Shown: positions 42,215-53,295, counted from the first letter of the stretch. The stretch: DNA of 64,000 nt from Odontocerum albicorne (GCA_949825065.1 OX463848.1:39043380-39107379); one strand, 5' to 3'. Notes: a model not told the origin generated them from the letters alone. Translations and numbers: made by a program.

Positions 42215-42295
42215 TAAAACCCCTGTGTAATGGGGAGTAGAATAATGCGGGATTCGAACCACCGAAGGTAGGCAGACAGACTCTATGCGGATTTA
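42215..42295 (-). mobile_element. SINE head, minus strand
   Basis: The complement of TGCGGGATTCGAACCACCGA contains box B. The box A side is diverged. Confidence 0.5.
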
Positions 42296-42477
42296 TCCAC
42301 AAACAAAATTTAGCCTTGTCCACATTTATACATTGCATTATATTACTAAATTTCTTATACTTTTTTCAATAAAAATATCATCATCTTCCATTTTTCACTT
42401 GCCTTGTAAGTCTTTCACAAAATCTAAGATATGTGTTCAAACGATTTCAAGACTGAGTAATTTTTCTCTTAACTCTT

Positions 42478-42725
42478 GATACATACATACACACCATCAT
42501 GCCGTTTTCCTGTCGGGGTAGGCAAAGAGGAAAAAACGCCAGACATTCCTATTTCGACATTAATGCTTCGCTTCTTCTACATCGACACACCTCACACGAC
42601 TCTTATGATTTCTATGACTTTCTATATTTCCTACTTTAAAAATATTATTTACTTGATCAATTATATTTTTTTTGGTCTTCCTCTACCACGCCTTCCATCC
42701 ACATTTACATTTCCATGACCTCAAC
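42478..42725 (-). pseudogene. RTE family A, 3'-terminal fragment
   Basis: The fragment starts with ATACATACATACACACCATC, the complement of the RTE 3' tail, then the complement of CTGTCGGGGTAGGCAAAGAG and of further coding blocks. It is broken and truncated near 42725. Confidence 0.78.
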
Positions 42726-42799
42726 TCTCGATAAGTTTTTATGTATATTTTAAAAACTGAAATTATTGTGATAATTAAATTTCCCATAAGTCTCTCTAT

Positions 42800-42890
42800 A
42801 AAATAAAATGCAGTCGACAGCATTCGAACCCTAATAGGTTCCACATATGGCCACTTCTCGTTGACAAGAGGCCCGGGTCAGACATTGTAT
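42800..42890 (-). mobile_element. SINE or tRNA-like head
   Basis: The minus strand reads GGGTTCGAATGCTGTCGACT (box B) with an upstream box-A-like CCTCTTGTCAACGAGAAG. It differs from the main SINE family. Confidence 0.45.
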
Positions 42891-42894
42891 TAAA

Positions 42895-43495
42895 TAAATT
42901 GATTATTTTACTTATTTCATTAAAATGTTCATATTAAAACTTCTAAATTTTACTAATCAAATCAAATAAATGTACAATATAAATAATAATGAATTTACTT
43001 ATTTGAAAACTGTATATTTATATAAGGTTAGCAAATACCGATGGACATATAAACCCAGCACTGGGTAACAAGTAGTAAATAACTTTAATTGTGACTAAAC
43101 GAGAATGGGCATGGCTAACTGGCTGACGATTAAGCTGTCAAATGTCGGTGTGGAGGCCCAGACACTTTACACACTGCTCTGTGGGTGTTTGGCAGCTTCA
43201 ATTCCGATATTTATGCGATTAAACCTCTCTGTTTACTTCACGAGACTATTATACGTTTAAGATAAACGAACTTTCAATGGTAATTAACATATACCAAGTT
43301 ATGGATTATTGGAAGTATCAACTTTGCAAATATGTCCTAATCTCAAGTTGAATTAGAAATTGATATGAACAAAGATAGGACAAAGCTAATGCAGATATTC
43401 GATAAATTCAATAATTCATACATTTAATTTATTTTAATGATTTATGATTTAATTCGAAGAAATTAATTAGTATGAATCGATTACAGTATTTATTA
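42895..43495. other. Unannotated stretch
   Basis: AT-rich apart from 43100-43210. No gene or element recognised. Confidence 0.4.
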
Positions 43496-43499
43496 AGTA

Positions 43500-43575
43500 C
43501 TTCGCCGTAAACTAATCTAGCGGGATTATTGCGAGGTGGCAATCTCTTCCAACCAACCAGACAAACGTAACTAAA
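43500..43575 (-). mobile_element. SINE tail fragment
   Basis: CTAGCGGGATTATTGCGAGG and GGCAATCTCTTCCAACCAAC are complementary to the SINE tail. Confidence 0.6.
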
Positions 43576-43986
43576 CAGAAAATTAAATATTCGGAAAAAA
43601 ATATTCAAATTATTATTCACGTTTTTTTTTCAGAATTTAATTATTCTTCATGGTAACATTTCAAAAGTACGTTAGGATCATTTTCCTGATTTGTTGAAAG
43701 TCTTTCGGTAATCTCTAATTATTGGATGATTGGAACGTTGGTGTGCCTTGCGGTCCATGGAATACGAAGGGTCCGTCTTCAACACCACATATCAAAGACA
43801 TATATCATAATTATTTTCTTCTTTTATGTATATTCATTTAATTATTGCATCACATTTCCGTTATATACAATACAACTTGAAGGGCATATTGCAATATGGT
43901 AGCTTCTTCCGAAAGAAACCAAACCCGAAACTCACAGATTGGAAATATATTATTCTAGCAACAAGGCTACAGAGACCATCAGTGTA

Positions 43987-44239
43987 CAAGTACCCGGCGG
44001 TAAGTAATACACATCGGGCTTAAGAAAGAGACTGTCGGCCATAATCGGCTAACTTCGGCTTTATAGAGCGTCGTCTCACCGAGCGATCACATCCTAGAAC
44101 GCTTGACAACAACTGACAAATCGCGACGGAACACGTGTATGAATGACAGAGACGACGCTCTACAAAGCCAAAGTAAGCCGATTATGGCCGACAGTCTCTT
44201 TATTAAGCCCGATGTGTATTATGTACTTACCGCCGGCTA
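43987..44239. mobile_element. Foldback TA element, copy 2
   Basis: Arms match copy 1 from AAGTACCCGGCGGTAAGTAA to the inner ATAGAGCGTCGTCTC block. The right end is damaged at CCGCCGGCTAG. The loop includes CAAATCGCGACGGAACACGT. Confidence 0.82.
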
Positions 44240-44349
44240 GTTATGGGGACAGTTGTAAAAATATGTAATGTACATTAGAAAACTTACAAAAAGTTACATT
44301 ATTTGACACGTTCCAAAATTATTGAATGCCTTTTATTATCATCATAATA

Positions 44350-44930
44350 TAAATAGGCCAAAGCCCGTACAACGGTTGTCGTCAAAGAAAGAATACGAGA
44401 ATTGAATCTTGAATACAAGAGAGCGAGAGAGGAATACTTCAAAATTTGAATCTCGGTGGGTCCGTGATTTTTGAACCGGTGTAAAAGGGGACGACGCCAA
44501 TTTATTTTGAATTGTAATTCATTGAATAATTGATTTATTTCCTATTATATTGAACCTTATAATTACTTGTTTATTTATCTTCTGCTCTTTTTTTTTAATG
44601 CAGACAATTATAAGTGGCTTTTTCACGATGTCGGAAACGCGAAAACATTAAAGTCAATATATCTGAAACAAGTCTTCAAGGAAAACTTTATCAACGATTT
44701 AAATTGAACAACAGTAATGTTTATACACAAAACATCGTGTATAAAGAGATTTTTGAGAATTAAATAATTCATCAATCAAGATGTACCTTTTTTTATTTTA
44801 AACTTTAAACATTAATGAATCCTAAAATCTTTAAGCTGATCTTGCTCCATTCAGTATTTCAAAAGTGTAGAATTTGTTTTACTTCCGTGAATATTTCACG
44901 GGCTGCGACTAGTTATTAATATTATTATGA
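44350..44930 (-). repeat. Dispersed repeat with CCGTGAAATATTCACGG palindrome (copy 2)
   Basis: It is the reverse complement of the copy at 20.33-20.66 kb, with the order conserved: CGTGAATATTTCACGGGCTG near 44892, and GGTGGGTCCGTGATTTTTGA near 44455. Extra sequence lies between these blocks. Confidence 0.75.
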
Positions 44931-44984
44931 AACAGTATTTATCCTGGCTTTGTTTTTAGTAAATTAATCACGAAACATTCGTTA

Positions 44985-45055
44985 TTATTGTAATTAATAT
45001 GTTTTCATTACAAATTGTTCCGTCGAAAATTTCTGACACATGCATTTATTTATCA
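44985..45055 (+). repeat. Short dispersed repeat also present at 49.82-49.89 kb
   Basis: GTAATTAATATGTTTTCATT, ACAAATTGTTCCGTCGAAAA and TTTCTGACA.ATGCATTTAT match 49828-49890 with few changes. Its identity is unknown. Confidence 0.6.
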
Positions 45056-45299
45056 AGTCGAGGGAGAGTGATATGACGAAAGCGATGTAAATAATTTGAA
45101 GAAAAAATACAAAATAAAAGCTGGTTATTTTTTAATGAAGTTATAAAACGCATAAAGAATGATAAATTGAAATGAATTTGTGATAAAATGGATTTCATTG
45201 TGATGATTGACGATGAAAATAAGTATATGAAATATAATTCCTGAGGAAGAGTGGTGATTTTTTAAATGTTGCGTTTAAATTTTAAAAAAACATGTAACC

Positions 45300-45440
45300 G
45301 TACATGATTTATAGTTAAAGCATTAACACTGTAGAGGTTTAAAGACAAACACTGTTTATTCCACTTAATACAATGGTACGAGTATAACCCTACCGGTTTC
45401 AAGGTTTTCACCTCATCATCAGGGAGCGCAAACAATCGTA
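45300..45440 (-). mobile_element. Penelope-like 3' end fragment
   Basis: On the minus strand the block reads CTGATGATGAGGTGAAAACC, then TTGAAACCGGTAGGGTTATA. This is the copy with an exact CTGATGA core. It then continues to GGAATAAACAGTGTTTGTCT. Confidence 0.8.
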
Positions 45441-45444
45441 TATA

Positions 45445-45560
45445 ACATTTAGTGTCTCATTTACCTTGTTCTCTGTTGCAACCTTTTTATCAATGTCCCT
45501 TTCAATTCGCCCATCACACGTTAACATACTGCCCACAAATATTAAACAGATATAACATAA
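45445..45560 (-). pseudogene. RTE RT fragment (VGSMLTCDGRIERDI)
   Basis: The minus strand encodes IFVGSMLTCDGRIERDIDKK followed by VATENKVNETLN. This matches the conserved RTE segment after the catalytic site (YLGS..T.DG..E.DI..R). It joins directly to the PLE fragment. Confidence 0.75.
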
Positions 45561-45615
45561 TGCGTATTTCTGGTATAACAATGTGTTATAAGTCATATCA
45601 AGAAATTAATTTTAA

Positions 45616-47766
45616 TATTTTGGCCACATTGAGAGATACTACTAAAGTCCAAATGAGATATAATGGTTTGGCCACATTGAGAGATACTACTAAAGTCCAA
45701 ATGAGATATAATGGTTTGGCCACATTGAGAGATACTACTAAAGTCCAAATGAGATATAATGGTTTGGCCACATTGAGAGATACTACTAAAGTCCAAATGA
45801 GATATAATGGTTTGGCCACATTGAGAGATACTACTAAAGTCCAAATGAGATATGATGGTTTGACCACATTGAGAGATACTACTAAAGTCCAAATGAGATA
45901 TAATGGTTTGGCCACATTGAGAGATACTACTAAAGTCCAAATGAGATATAATGGTTTGGCCACATTGAGAGATACTACTAAAGTCCAAATGAGATATAAT
46001 GGTTTGACCACATTGAGAGATACTACTAAAGTCCAAATGAGATATGATGGTTTGACCACATTGAGAGATACTACTAAAGTCCAAATGAGATATAATGGTT
46101 TGGCCACATTGAGAGATACTACTAAAGTCCAAATGAGATATAATGGTTTGGCCACATTGAGAGATACTACATAAGTCCAAATGAGATATGATGGTTTGAC
46201 CACATTGAGAGATACTACTAAAGTCCAAATGAGATATAATGGTTTGGCCACATTGAGACATACTACTAAAGTCCAAATGAGATATAATGGTTTGGCCACA
46301 TTGAGAGATACTACTAAAGTCCAAATGAGATATGATGGTTTGACCACATTGAGAGATACTACTAAAGTCCAAATGAGATATAATGGTTTGGCCACATTGA
46401 GAGATACTACTAAAGTCCAAATGAGATATGATGGTTTGACCACATTGAGAGATACTACTAAAGTCCAAATGAGATATAATGGTTTGGCCACATTGAGAGA
46501 TACTACTAAAGTCCAAATGAGATATAATGGTTTGGCCACATTGAGAGATACTACATAAGTCCAAATGAGATATAATGGTTTGGCCACATTGAGAGATACT
46601 ACTAAAGTCCAAATGAGATATAATGGTTTGGCCACATTGAGAGATACTACTAAAGTCCAAATGAGATATGATGGTTTGACCACATTGAGAGATACTACTT
46701 AAGTCCAAATGAGATATAATGGTTTGGCCACATTGAGAGATACTACTAAAGTCCAAATGAGATATAATGGTTTGGCCACATTGAGACATACTACTAAAGT
46801 CCAAATGAGATATAATGGTTTGGCCACATTGAGAGATACTACTAAAGTCCAAATGAGATATGATGGTTTGACCACATTGAGAGATACTACTAAAGTCCAA
46901 ATGAGATATAATGGTTTGGCCACATTGAGAGATACTACTAAAGTCCAAATGAGATATAATGGTTTGGCCACATTGAGAGATACTACATAAGTCCAAATGA
47001 GATATGATGGTTTGACCACATTGAGAGATACTACTAAAGTCCAAATGAGATATAATGGTTTGGCCACATTGAGACATACTACTAAAGTCCAAATGAGATA
47101 TAATGGTTTGGCCACATTGAGAGATACTACTAAAGTCCAAATGAGATATGATGGTTTGACCACATTGAGAGATACTACTAAAGTCCAAATGAGATATAAT
47201 GGTTTGGCCACATTGAGAGATACTACTAAAGTCCAAATGAGATATAATGGTTTGGCCACATTGAGAGATACTACATAAGTCCAAATGAGATATAATGGTT
47301 TGGCCACATTGAGAGATACTACTAAAGTCCAAATGAGATATGATGGTTTGGCCACATTGAGAGATACTACTAAAGTCCAAATGAGATATGATGGTTTGGC
47401 CACATTGAGAGATACTACTAAAGTCCAAATGAGATATGATGGTTTGGCCACATTGAGAGATACTACTAAAGTCCAAATGAGATATAATGGTTTGGCCACA
47501 TTGAGAGATACTACTAAAGTCCAAATGAGATATAATGGTTTGGCCACATTGAGAGATACTACTAAAGTCCAAATGAGATATAATGGTTTGGCCACATTGA
47601 GAGATACTACTAAAGGCCAAATGAGATATAATGGTTTGCCACATTGAGAGATACTACTAAAGTCCAAATGAGATATAATGGTTTGGCCACATTGAGAGAT
47701 ACTACTAAAGTCCAAATGAGATATGATGGTTTGGCCACATTGAGAGATACTACTAAAGTCCAAAAG
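45616..47766. repeat. 48-bp minisatellite, about 45 copies, open in several frames
   Basis: The unit reads TTTGGCCACATTGAGAGATA, then CTACTAAAGTCCAAATGAGA, then TATAATGG. Because 48 is a multiple of three, long open frames run through it: minus-strand frames of 683, 361 and 354 codons (16-residue repeats such as QCGQTIISHLDFSSIS and VAKPLYLIWTLVVSLN) and plus-strand frames with RYNGLATLRDTTKVQM. Variants (GATGG for AATGG, GACC for GGCC, GACATAC for GAGATAC, ACATAAG for ACTAAAG) recur at 288-bp distances, which shows six-unit higher-order duplication. One base is missing near 47638. No initiation context, splice signal or domain supports translation. Confidence 0.95.
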
Positions 47767-47921
47767 TTTCCTGCCTAACCAAATTATATCGTGTATGGAT
47801 AAAAATCAATGTTTGTTGCAAAGGCTGCCATTAAACACTGGGGTTTCCAATAATTGAAACAACCACTCTTTTGTCTCAATTTGACCCCTAAGGATATATT
47901 TTTATATATTATTTATAGTTA

Positions 47922-48315
47922 AGGCATTAATAAATGCTCCTACCGAACTTTCAAAATGCGTGTCAAGTTGCCAGTCTGTCTTTTACTTTGTCTGAAGCAT
48001 GTTACAGTGGAGGCTAAAAGACATTGTTATTTGTTAAGTTAAACACTGGTATTCCACTTTATGTAACGGTATAAGCCTACCAGTTTCAAGGTTTACACCT
48101 CATCATCAGGTAAGCACAAACAAGACAGAATTATGTTCGAACTGCTACCGACATACACACGCATCTAAAGGTAAACATTTGAGTTGGAGATCGTTTGTGG
48201 AGGGAGGCAGGTGTCAATTTTAACAAACAGCAGTGAGATCTTGGGACTGTGACTGTACATATTCACCAGACGTCCATCCCAGTCCACTGACTTGGATATT
48301 TCCAGAGCCTTATTG
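47922..48315 (-). pseudogene. Penelope-like 3' end with remnant of the coding C-terminus
   Basis: From the minus strand, 48240-48315 gives EALEISKSV followed by a diverged tail, as in the GIY-YIG copy at 36.8 kb. It is followed by the 3' UTR with TGATGATGAGGTGTAAACCT, GAAACTGGTAGGCTTATACC and the family end near 47922. Confidence 0.75.
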
Positions 48316-48603
48316 GTATGTATTTATTCACTACGATATGCATTTCCATCAAAACTATATAAATTTGAAATCATGTATTATAGATACTTAAAAACTTCCA
48401 TCCAATAGTCTGCCCAGGAGTTTAAGAAAAAAGTTCTGCCCAGTGATCCAATAGCTTGTAGAAGAGATGGCAGATAGAAATTAAGATGGGTATATGCGGT
48501 AGAGATGGACTTCTTAGAAAGGAGATGCTGCAGAGAGACAGAAGTGCCGATAGATACAGAAAGTATACAAGGCCTATCATGGCCCATAGCATTGATGATT
48601 GAC
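48316..48603. other. Unannotated stretch
   Basis: Minus-strand open frames (48378-48587 and 48422-48664) have no recognised domain. They run into the MITE or end anonymously. Confidence 0.35.
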
Positions 48604-48606
48604 TAA

Positions 48607-49127
48607 GGCCGAGGCCACACCAAAGTGCTTCGTTAGGTGCTAAGCTAGGTTTTACGTAACTCATATACTAGGTGACTTCATGCATGGCCACACCAAAGTG
48701 CTACGCACAAATTCATTTGATAGTTAGGAGCGGTTGAGTCAACACACGATGTCGCTCTCAAAACTAACCAATTTCTTTACAACTTACCATCTTTATTTAC
48801 TTCCTGTGCAACTTCATTCCAAAGTGATTTTATTACGGGTTCATTTTTGTATAATTTGCTCGATGTGTTTAACAACAGCTCCCTTTTATACACAGCTGTT
48901 ATTAAAACTTCCGCCGTCTTGTGAAGTCACGGTGACACAATAAAATTAACCAATACGTCTGTTCGCTAGGAGATTCACTCGGTGACTAATCGTCATGTAG
49001 CGCGGCGCGAAGCGTTCAGTGTAGCCATTGCGATATTATGCGGTGCGTTGGTTCGCTAGGATATGTCGCCTAACTAGCAGCGTAGCTCTAAGAATCAAGC
49101 GAGGCTCTTACCTGTGTGGCCGAGGCC
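48607..49127 (+). mobile_element. Harbinger-like MITE, copy 3
   Basis: The 521-bp element is flanked by TAA on both sides (48604-48606 and 49128-49130). Ends are GGCCGAGGCCACACC and GTGTGGCCGAGGCC. The left 90 bp contain the block GGCCACACCAAAGTGCT twice, as in copy 2. Confidence 0.92.
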
Positions 49128-49438
49128 TAACTTATAATTGACGCCCGGTTGGACGCAGCGCGGGCTGTCCGCCTTTCGACCGCTCCGTATCGTGTTGGTG
49201 ACTCATATAATTTGATTTTTTTCAAACGATTCCTTGCATTTATTTTGTCGTAATTGTTTTAAATTATTTTTTCATATATATTCTGTTTATAGTTATCTAC
49301 AAACACTCGTTGCTGTTTATTATTATTGTTATAAGGTATTTTACATTTTATTAATAAATAAATTCCTCGGAGTAATAAATACCATCACGTCTTGACCCTT
49401 TTGAGATTGGCGAAGATAACAGAACGCCACCACTTTAA
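49128..49438. other. Unannotated stretch with a GC-richer start
   Basis: The first 60 bp (GACGCAGCGCGGGCTGTCCG and following) are GC-rich, and the remainder is AT-rich. No feature is supported. Confidence 0.35.
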
Positions 49439-49439
49439 A

Positions 49440-49605
49440 ATCATGCGTACAGCTTGAACCTCGTTCACATCCATACATCTCGTCATACATGTTTTCCTAT
49501 TTTTCATACTCCTCAGATAAAATTTATCCAAATATTTCTGTTCACTCTCTGTTTTATCTAACACTTTCTCACTATTCGTCCATTTCAGACTTATGTGTCC
49601 TCAAA
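49440..49605 (-). pseudogene. RTE 3'-terminal fragment
   Basis: The block TTCACATCCATACATCTCGT, then CATACATGTTTTCCTATTTT, aligns with the complement of RTE coding 3' ends. Both ends are lost. Confidence 0.6.
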
Positions 49606-49889
49606 TATATTAAAACATGTAAAATGATTATAAATATATTTTTTGGATATGCATGTTCAATTATAAAATAGATTTAAGGTTGTGTATTTAATTAAAAATT
49701 CCACAATAACCTTTCAAAAAGAAACATGACGCTGTAACAGAAAAAATATCACAAAGTCTAGAATTAATCAAATCATTACAAAATAATGATTTTATTTGGG
49801 GTCAAATAGTCACAATACAATAGTTATTGCAGTAATTAATATGTTTTCTTTACAAATTGTCCCGCCGAAAATTTTTGACAGCTGCATTT

Positions 49890-50331
49890 ATCGACGCACG
49901 TGCGTGCGCCTGCGCTCGCCAAGTCCGATCTCAGTCGCCATCTTGTGGCGCCCTCGAGCAAATGTCGCTCTAGCGGTGGCGGCGTGAACTACGCAAGTCA
50001 GTCTTTGCTAGTTGGCGTCTGGTTAAGTTGTGTGTATCTCTGTTACATTAAAGTGTTGCATGTTTTTTTTACGAAATGTCCATATTACCGGCTGTTTTAC
50101 GTCTTTTTGTGTTATGAAATCGATCGGTGGGTGTTATTAGAAGTTTACGAATGCATAACCGTGATGATGTTCTGTGAATAACTATTGTTTTTATGTTATG
50201 TGAAGATTTGTTGTCATTGGATCTCATGTTTGGTGCATGTATTATATTGTGTTGAACGTTAAGTTGTCAAACTGAGATACAGTGAGTTCTGCTGATTCGA
50301 CTGGGTATCGGAAACATGAGGCGAATAAGTG
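49890..50331 (+). promoter_or_regulatory. CpG-rich, promoter/first-exon-like segment
   Basis: A CpG-rich block (49893-50000) contains TCGCCATCTTGTGGCGCCCT and AGCGGTGGCGGCGTGAAC. It is followed by a transcribed-looking leader with no element signatures, then ATG AGG CGA ATA AGT G at 50316-50331 and a splice-donor-like GTGAGA at 50332. This is what a TSS region with a short first coding exon could look like. GCCATCTTG also resembles a YY1-type site, and with TGGCG it is close to insect CTCF sites. No downstream exon was identified, so this is a hypothesis. Confidence 0.35.
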
Positions 50332-50748
50332 GTGAGATATTAAAAAAACATTTCAAATTTCATTCATTATTATTGACTTTTTATTAGTCCTTAAAAAACA
50401 CAATTTTTTAAATATCATCGTTCAAAACAAAAATAAGCTGTTTGTTGTACATTAAACCATCGGTACCGGCAAGTAGAGAATAGCAAAAATTTACAGATTA
50501 AATTATTTTATGAATCGGGAGTTTATTGGACAAGTTGTTCGAAATATTGTTGTTATCAAATGCCTAATTGAAAAGCAAAAATATTTCGATTAAAAGTATG
50601 TATTTTGACGAATCAGCCCTTAGTATAACAACCGGTATATTTGGAAACGATAAACAAATCAAATAAACAATTTCTCGAGCCAACAAATATGAAAACACAT
50701 CATCATTTGCAATAATCGGATTGAATTTTTGTGTTTTTTACACATAAT
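50332..50748. other. Unannotated stretch
   Basis: AT-rich; it could be intron if the preceding exon call is right. Nothing else recognised. Confidence 0.35.
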
Positions 50749-50749
50749 A

Positions 50750-50965
50750 AGAGTACATACTACCACCCCATGTTCTCTTTGGGGTAGACAGGAGGACAAA
50801 TCACGTATTTCCATCCAATCACATCTCTCCATACATCTCATCATACATGTTCTTCTGTTTCTCATACTTCTTACCTTTCCTCCAGTCAAAATTTCTCCAA
50901 CTATCTATCTCCTTCCAGCCCTCTGTCCACCTCTTCTTCATTGCCCATTAATTCCAGATAAATAT
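50750..50965 (-). pseudogene. RTE 3'-terminal fragment
   Basis: CTTTGGGGTAGACAGGAGGA, then TCCATACATCTCATCATACA and TGCCCATTAATTCCAGATAA, match the complement of the family, including the 3' end. It is diverged and broken. Confidence 0.7.
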
Positions 50966-51285
50966 ATTTATTTCGTAAATTTGGCGCAACTCATTTTATC
51001 AATGTGGCCAAATCGTTTCTAAATTCCTAACTTAATTATTATTTTAATACACAATTATTATATTTGTGTTATAATTCAATGATAATTATTAATTTTGATT
51101 GAAAAGATAAACTGAACAAATTATTGTAAAATTTATCAAAATAACTCTTACTTTTTCTAGATTGAGAAATTTGGGAACCATAACATACTCGTACATGGTA
51201 TTCTATCGAATAACACAATCGGATGAAATAGCACAATGGAAATCATATTTTATATGCTAGATATTTTAGCACATAAAGGATTGAA
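50966..51285. other. Unannotated AT-rich stretch
   Basis: No gene or element recognised. Confidence 0.4.
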
Positions 51286-51640
51286 GTGTGCTTATTACGG
51301 GTTCGATCCCCGTTGGTATGTTTGAAATATCTAAAAAGTATGAATCGCATCTGTATGTGCAAAAATATCAAATGGGTACTGCATGGCTAAATCCCGTCTT
51401 AAAAAAAATGTTCCATACATTTCCAAAATACAAATGTTCCATTCAACACTGCGTGATATTTCCTTATCTCAGAACAGGCAAAATAAAGGATAAGTCCTTT
51501 ATACATTTTAACTTGGGTACATCGGTTCGATTTATAGGTTTTCACTCAATACCTCTAACATAGTATTGGTTGGATGTAAGAAATTAGCACATGGAAATAA
51601 ACACACCTAGTTCTACTGTATACAACGAAAGTGTGATACA
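51286..51640 (+). mobile_element. SINE with an enlarged middle
   Basis: Box B occurs in ATTACGGGTTCGATCCCCGT. The tail occurs at 51565-51625 (GGTTGGATGTAAGAAATTAG, CACCTAGTTCTACTGTATAC, AACGAAAGTGTGATACAATA). The 230 bp between them are foreign to the family, so the copy is either interrupted or composed of two fragments. Confidence 0.55.
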
Positions 51641-51674
51641 ATACAATAGACTCCTAAAATGTTGAAGACTTTAC

Positions 51675-51965
51675 CTTCTATATATCATCATCATCCTGCC
51701 ATGTGGCTCATGATTGAGCATCGTGACTCCTGTAATAACACTTGACAACTCCTCTCCATTCATTCCTGCACTCCGCGATGCGAAGAGCACTCGTTGGTAA
51801 GGGTGGTCCTGTCGCGTCTCTTCACTTGATCAGTCCAACGCATTCCTCCAGTGCGTCGTCCTTTCAAGATTCTGGTGACTACAAACCTCTCCAAACTGTC
51901 TTATATGTCACGAGCAATGTGTCCAAATAATCGAGAGGGCTCGTAAGCAACGTTTCCCCTATTTT
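51675..51965 (-). pseudogene. RTE family B, C-terminal fragment
   Basis: The complement of CATGTGGCTCATGATTGAGC through CGAGCAATGTGTCCAAATAA covers the last coding part and 3' end of a second RTE family. It has the layout of the plus-strand copy at 56.5-57.0 kb (GH.AR, then a G...R.G RP..RW-type segment). Confidence 0.7.
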
Positions 51966-52198
51966 TTTCATTGTGTGTGCGGCCCATCAACTTATATGTG
52001 CAACAAAAAAAAGAGGAAAGTGCGCAAATATGTATATTCATACATAGATATAACTAAATAGTCAACATAATGTACCACGAAATCATAAATTACATTTTTC
52101 AAATATGTAGGTTATATATGAAAATATATATATTTTCTTATCCGACAATGTTCTGGAGTCCAGGAGATTCTTTCATTACGCCGTGTGGACTCTATATG

Positions 52199-52338
52199 GT
52201 GTTTCCATGTTCCGCACACATCTCAAAGAAAGGAACCTGAGAACCTATCATAAATTATCAACTAAAATACATAATTGCGCAAAACAAAATATGGGTACAA
52301 GTTCCTTTCCTTGAGACGTGTGCGGAAGATGGAAACAC
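52199..52338. repeat. Inverted repeat with 38-bp arms
   Basis: Arm 52199-52236 (GTGTTTCCATGTTCCGCACA, then CATCTCAAAGAAAGGAAC) pairs with 52301-52338 with about three mismatches. The spacer of 64 bp is AT-rich. It may be a small MITE. No flanking duplication could be fixed. Confidence 0.85.
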
Positions 52339-52353
52339 GTGTGCGGACAGTTT

Positions 52354-52600
52354 TTAACAGATGTGCGACCGCACACGCGTACACCTTAGAGGGAACGTTG
52401 TTCGTAGGCATATTGTCGACAATTTGTCGGTAATTTTCAGTTCTTCGAGAATGGAGATATTAGTTCGTCTTGTTATCCATGGGGCTCGTAATATTCTTCT
52501 CCAGCACTGCATTTCAAATTCTAAATCTCGTTTGCTCTCAGAGTCCACTTCTCCGCGCCCTTCATAAATATTGTGAAGACAAGAGACAACATTTTCGTCA
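52354..52600 (-). pseudogene. RTE family B, ORF2 fragment
   Basis: The minus strand encodes DSESKRDLEFEMQCWRRILR, then APWITRRTNISILEELKITD and KLSTICLR. This is the region after the ETW motif in RTE ORF2 proteins (EMWCWRR.LRIPWT.RRTN). The frame of 65 codons is open, but the start and end are lost. Confidence 0.8.
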
Positions 52601-53095
52601 TGATTGGTGATGGTATATACGATAAATAGTAAATCTTTTTATGGCGATAAATGAAAACGTTTCTTTCATAGTTAATTATCATATATATTTTTCGTTGTTT
52701 TAATCTATGATAAAATAAACGAATGTCTTTATTCGCATTTAAAACAAAACAAGTTATTTTATTTCTACGGAGATCATGATGTCATATTATAAATGCATGG
52801 TTGTGTTTTTTTATATGAATTGGTATTAATGTGAAAAGATGCTATGTTTTGGAGTAATCGCATATTTTTCAAAACATTCGTGACCTTAATGGTCTATGTT
52901 GCGATAACCGGCTGACTTGTGCTCCTGAATAATTTTATTTTTAAATATGATAATAAAATGTCTGTCTCGTTATAGTAAAAAATAACCCCATACATTTCGA
53001 CATAATCCTACAAAGGTTTATTTGTAATTCGTCTTCCCTTGGTAAGTTTCCTGCGGTTTTCTTACCAAATATGTTTTTTCTGAACATAGATAGAT
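52601..53095. other. Unannotated AT-rich stretch
   Basis: No gene or element recognised. Confidence 0.4.
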
Positions 53096-53265
53096 GCTTA
53101 TACCTAATATAATGGCCGCAACCACCACCTTTCTATCCCTACACTCAACTTATGTGTGTATATTTTGTAATATTTTAAATATGTTAGAGCACCTTTGAGG
53201 AGAGTTCGCTCTCTAAAGGGCGTTATATAAATTGCCATTTTATTATTGTTATAATGAAAACGATT
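53096..53265 (+). pseudogene. 3' end of a CR1/L2-like LINE
   Basis: GAGCACCTTTGAGGAGAGTT, then CGCTCTCTAAAGGGCGTTAT and ATAAATT, match the 3' ends near 41.9 and 54.47 kb. An ATTATT-type tail follows. Confidence 0.65.
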
Positions 53266-53295
53266 TTTTATATTTATTTACCAACTAGGTCAGGA

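Noticed and set aside
45593..47644. A 683-codon protein in the 48-bp array
   Set aside because: The frame exists because the unit length is a multiple of three without stops; other frames are equally open, and there is no start context or domain.
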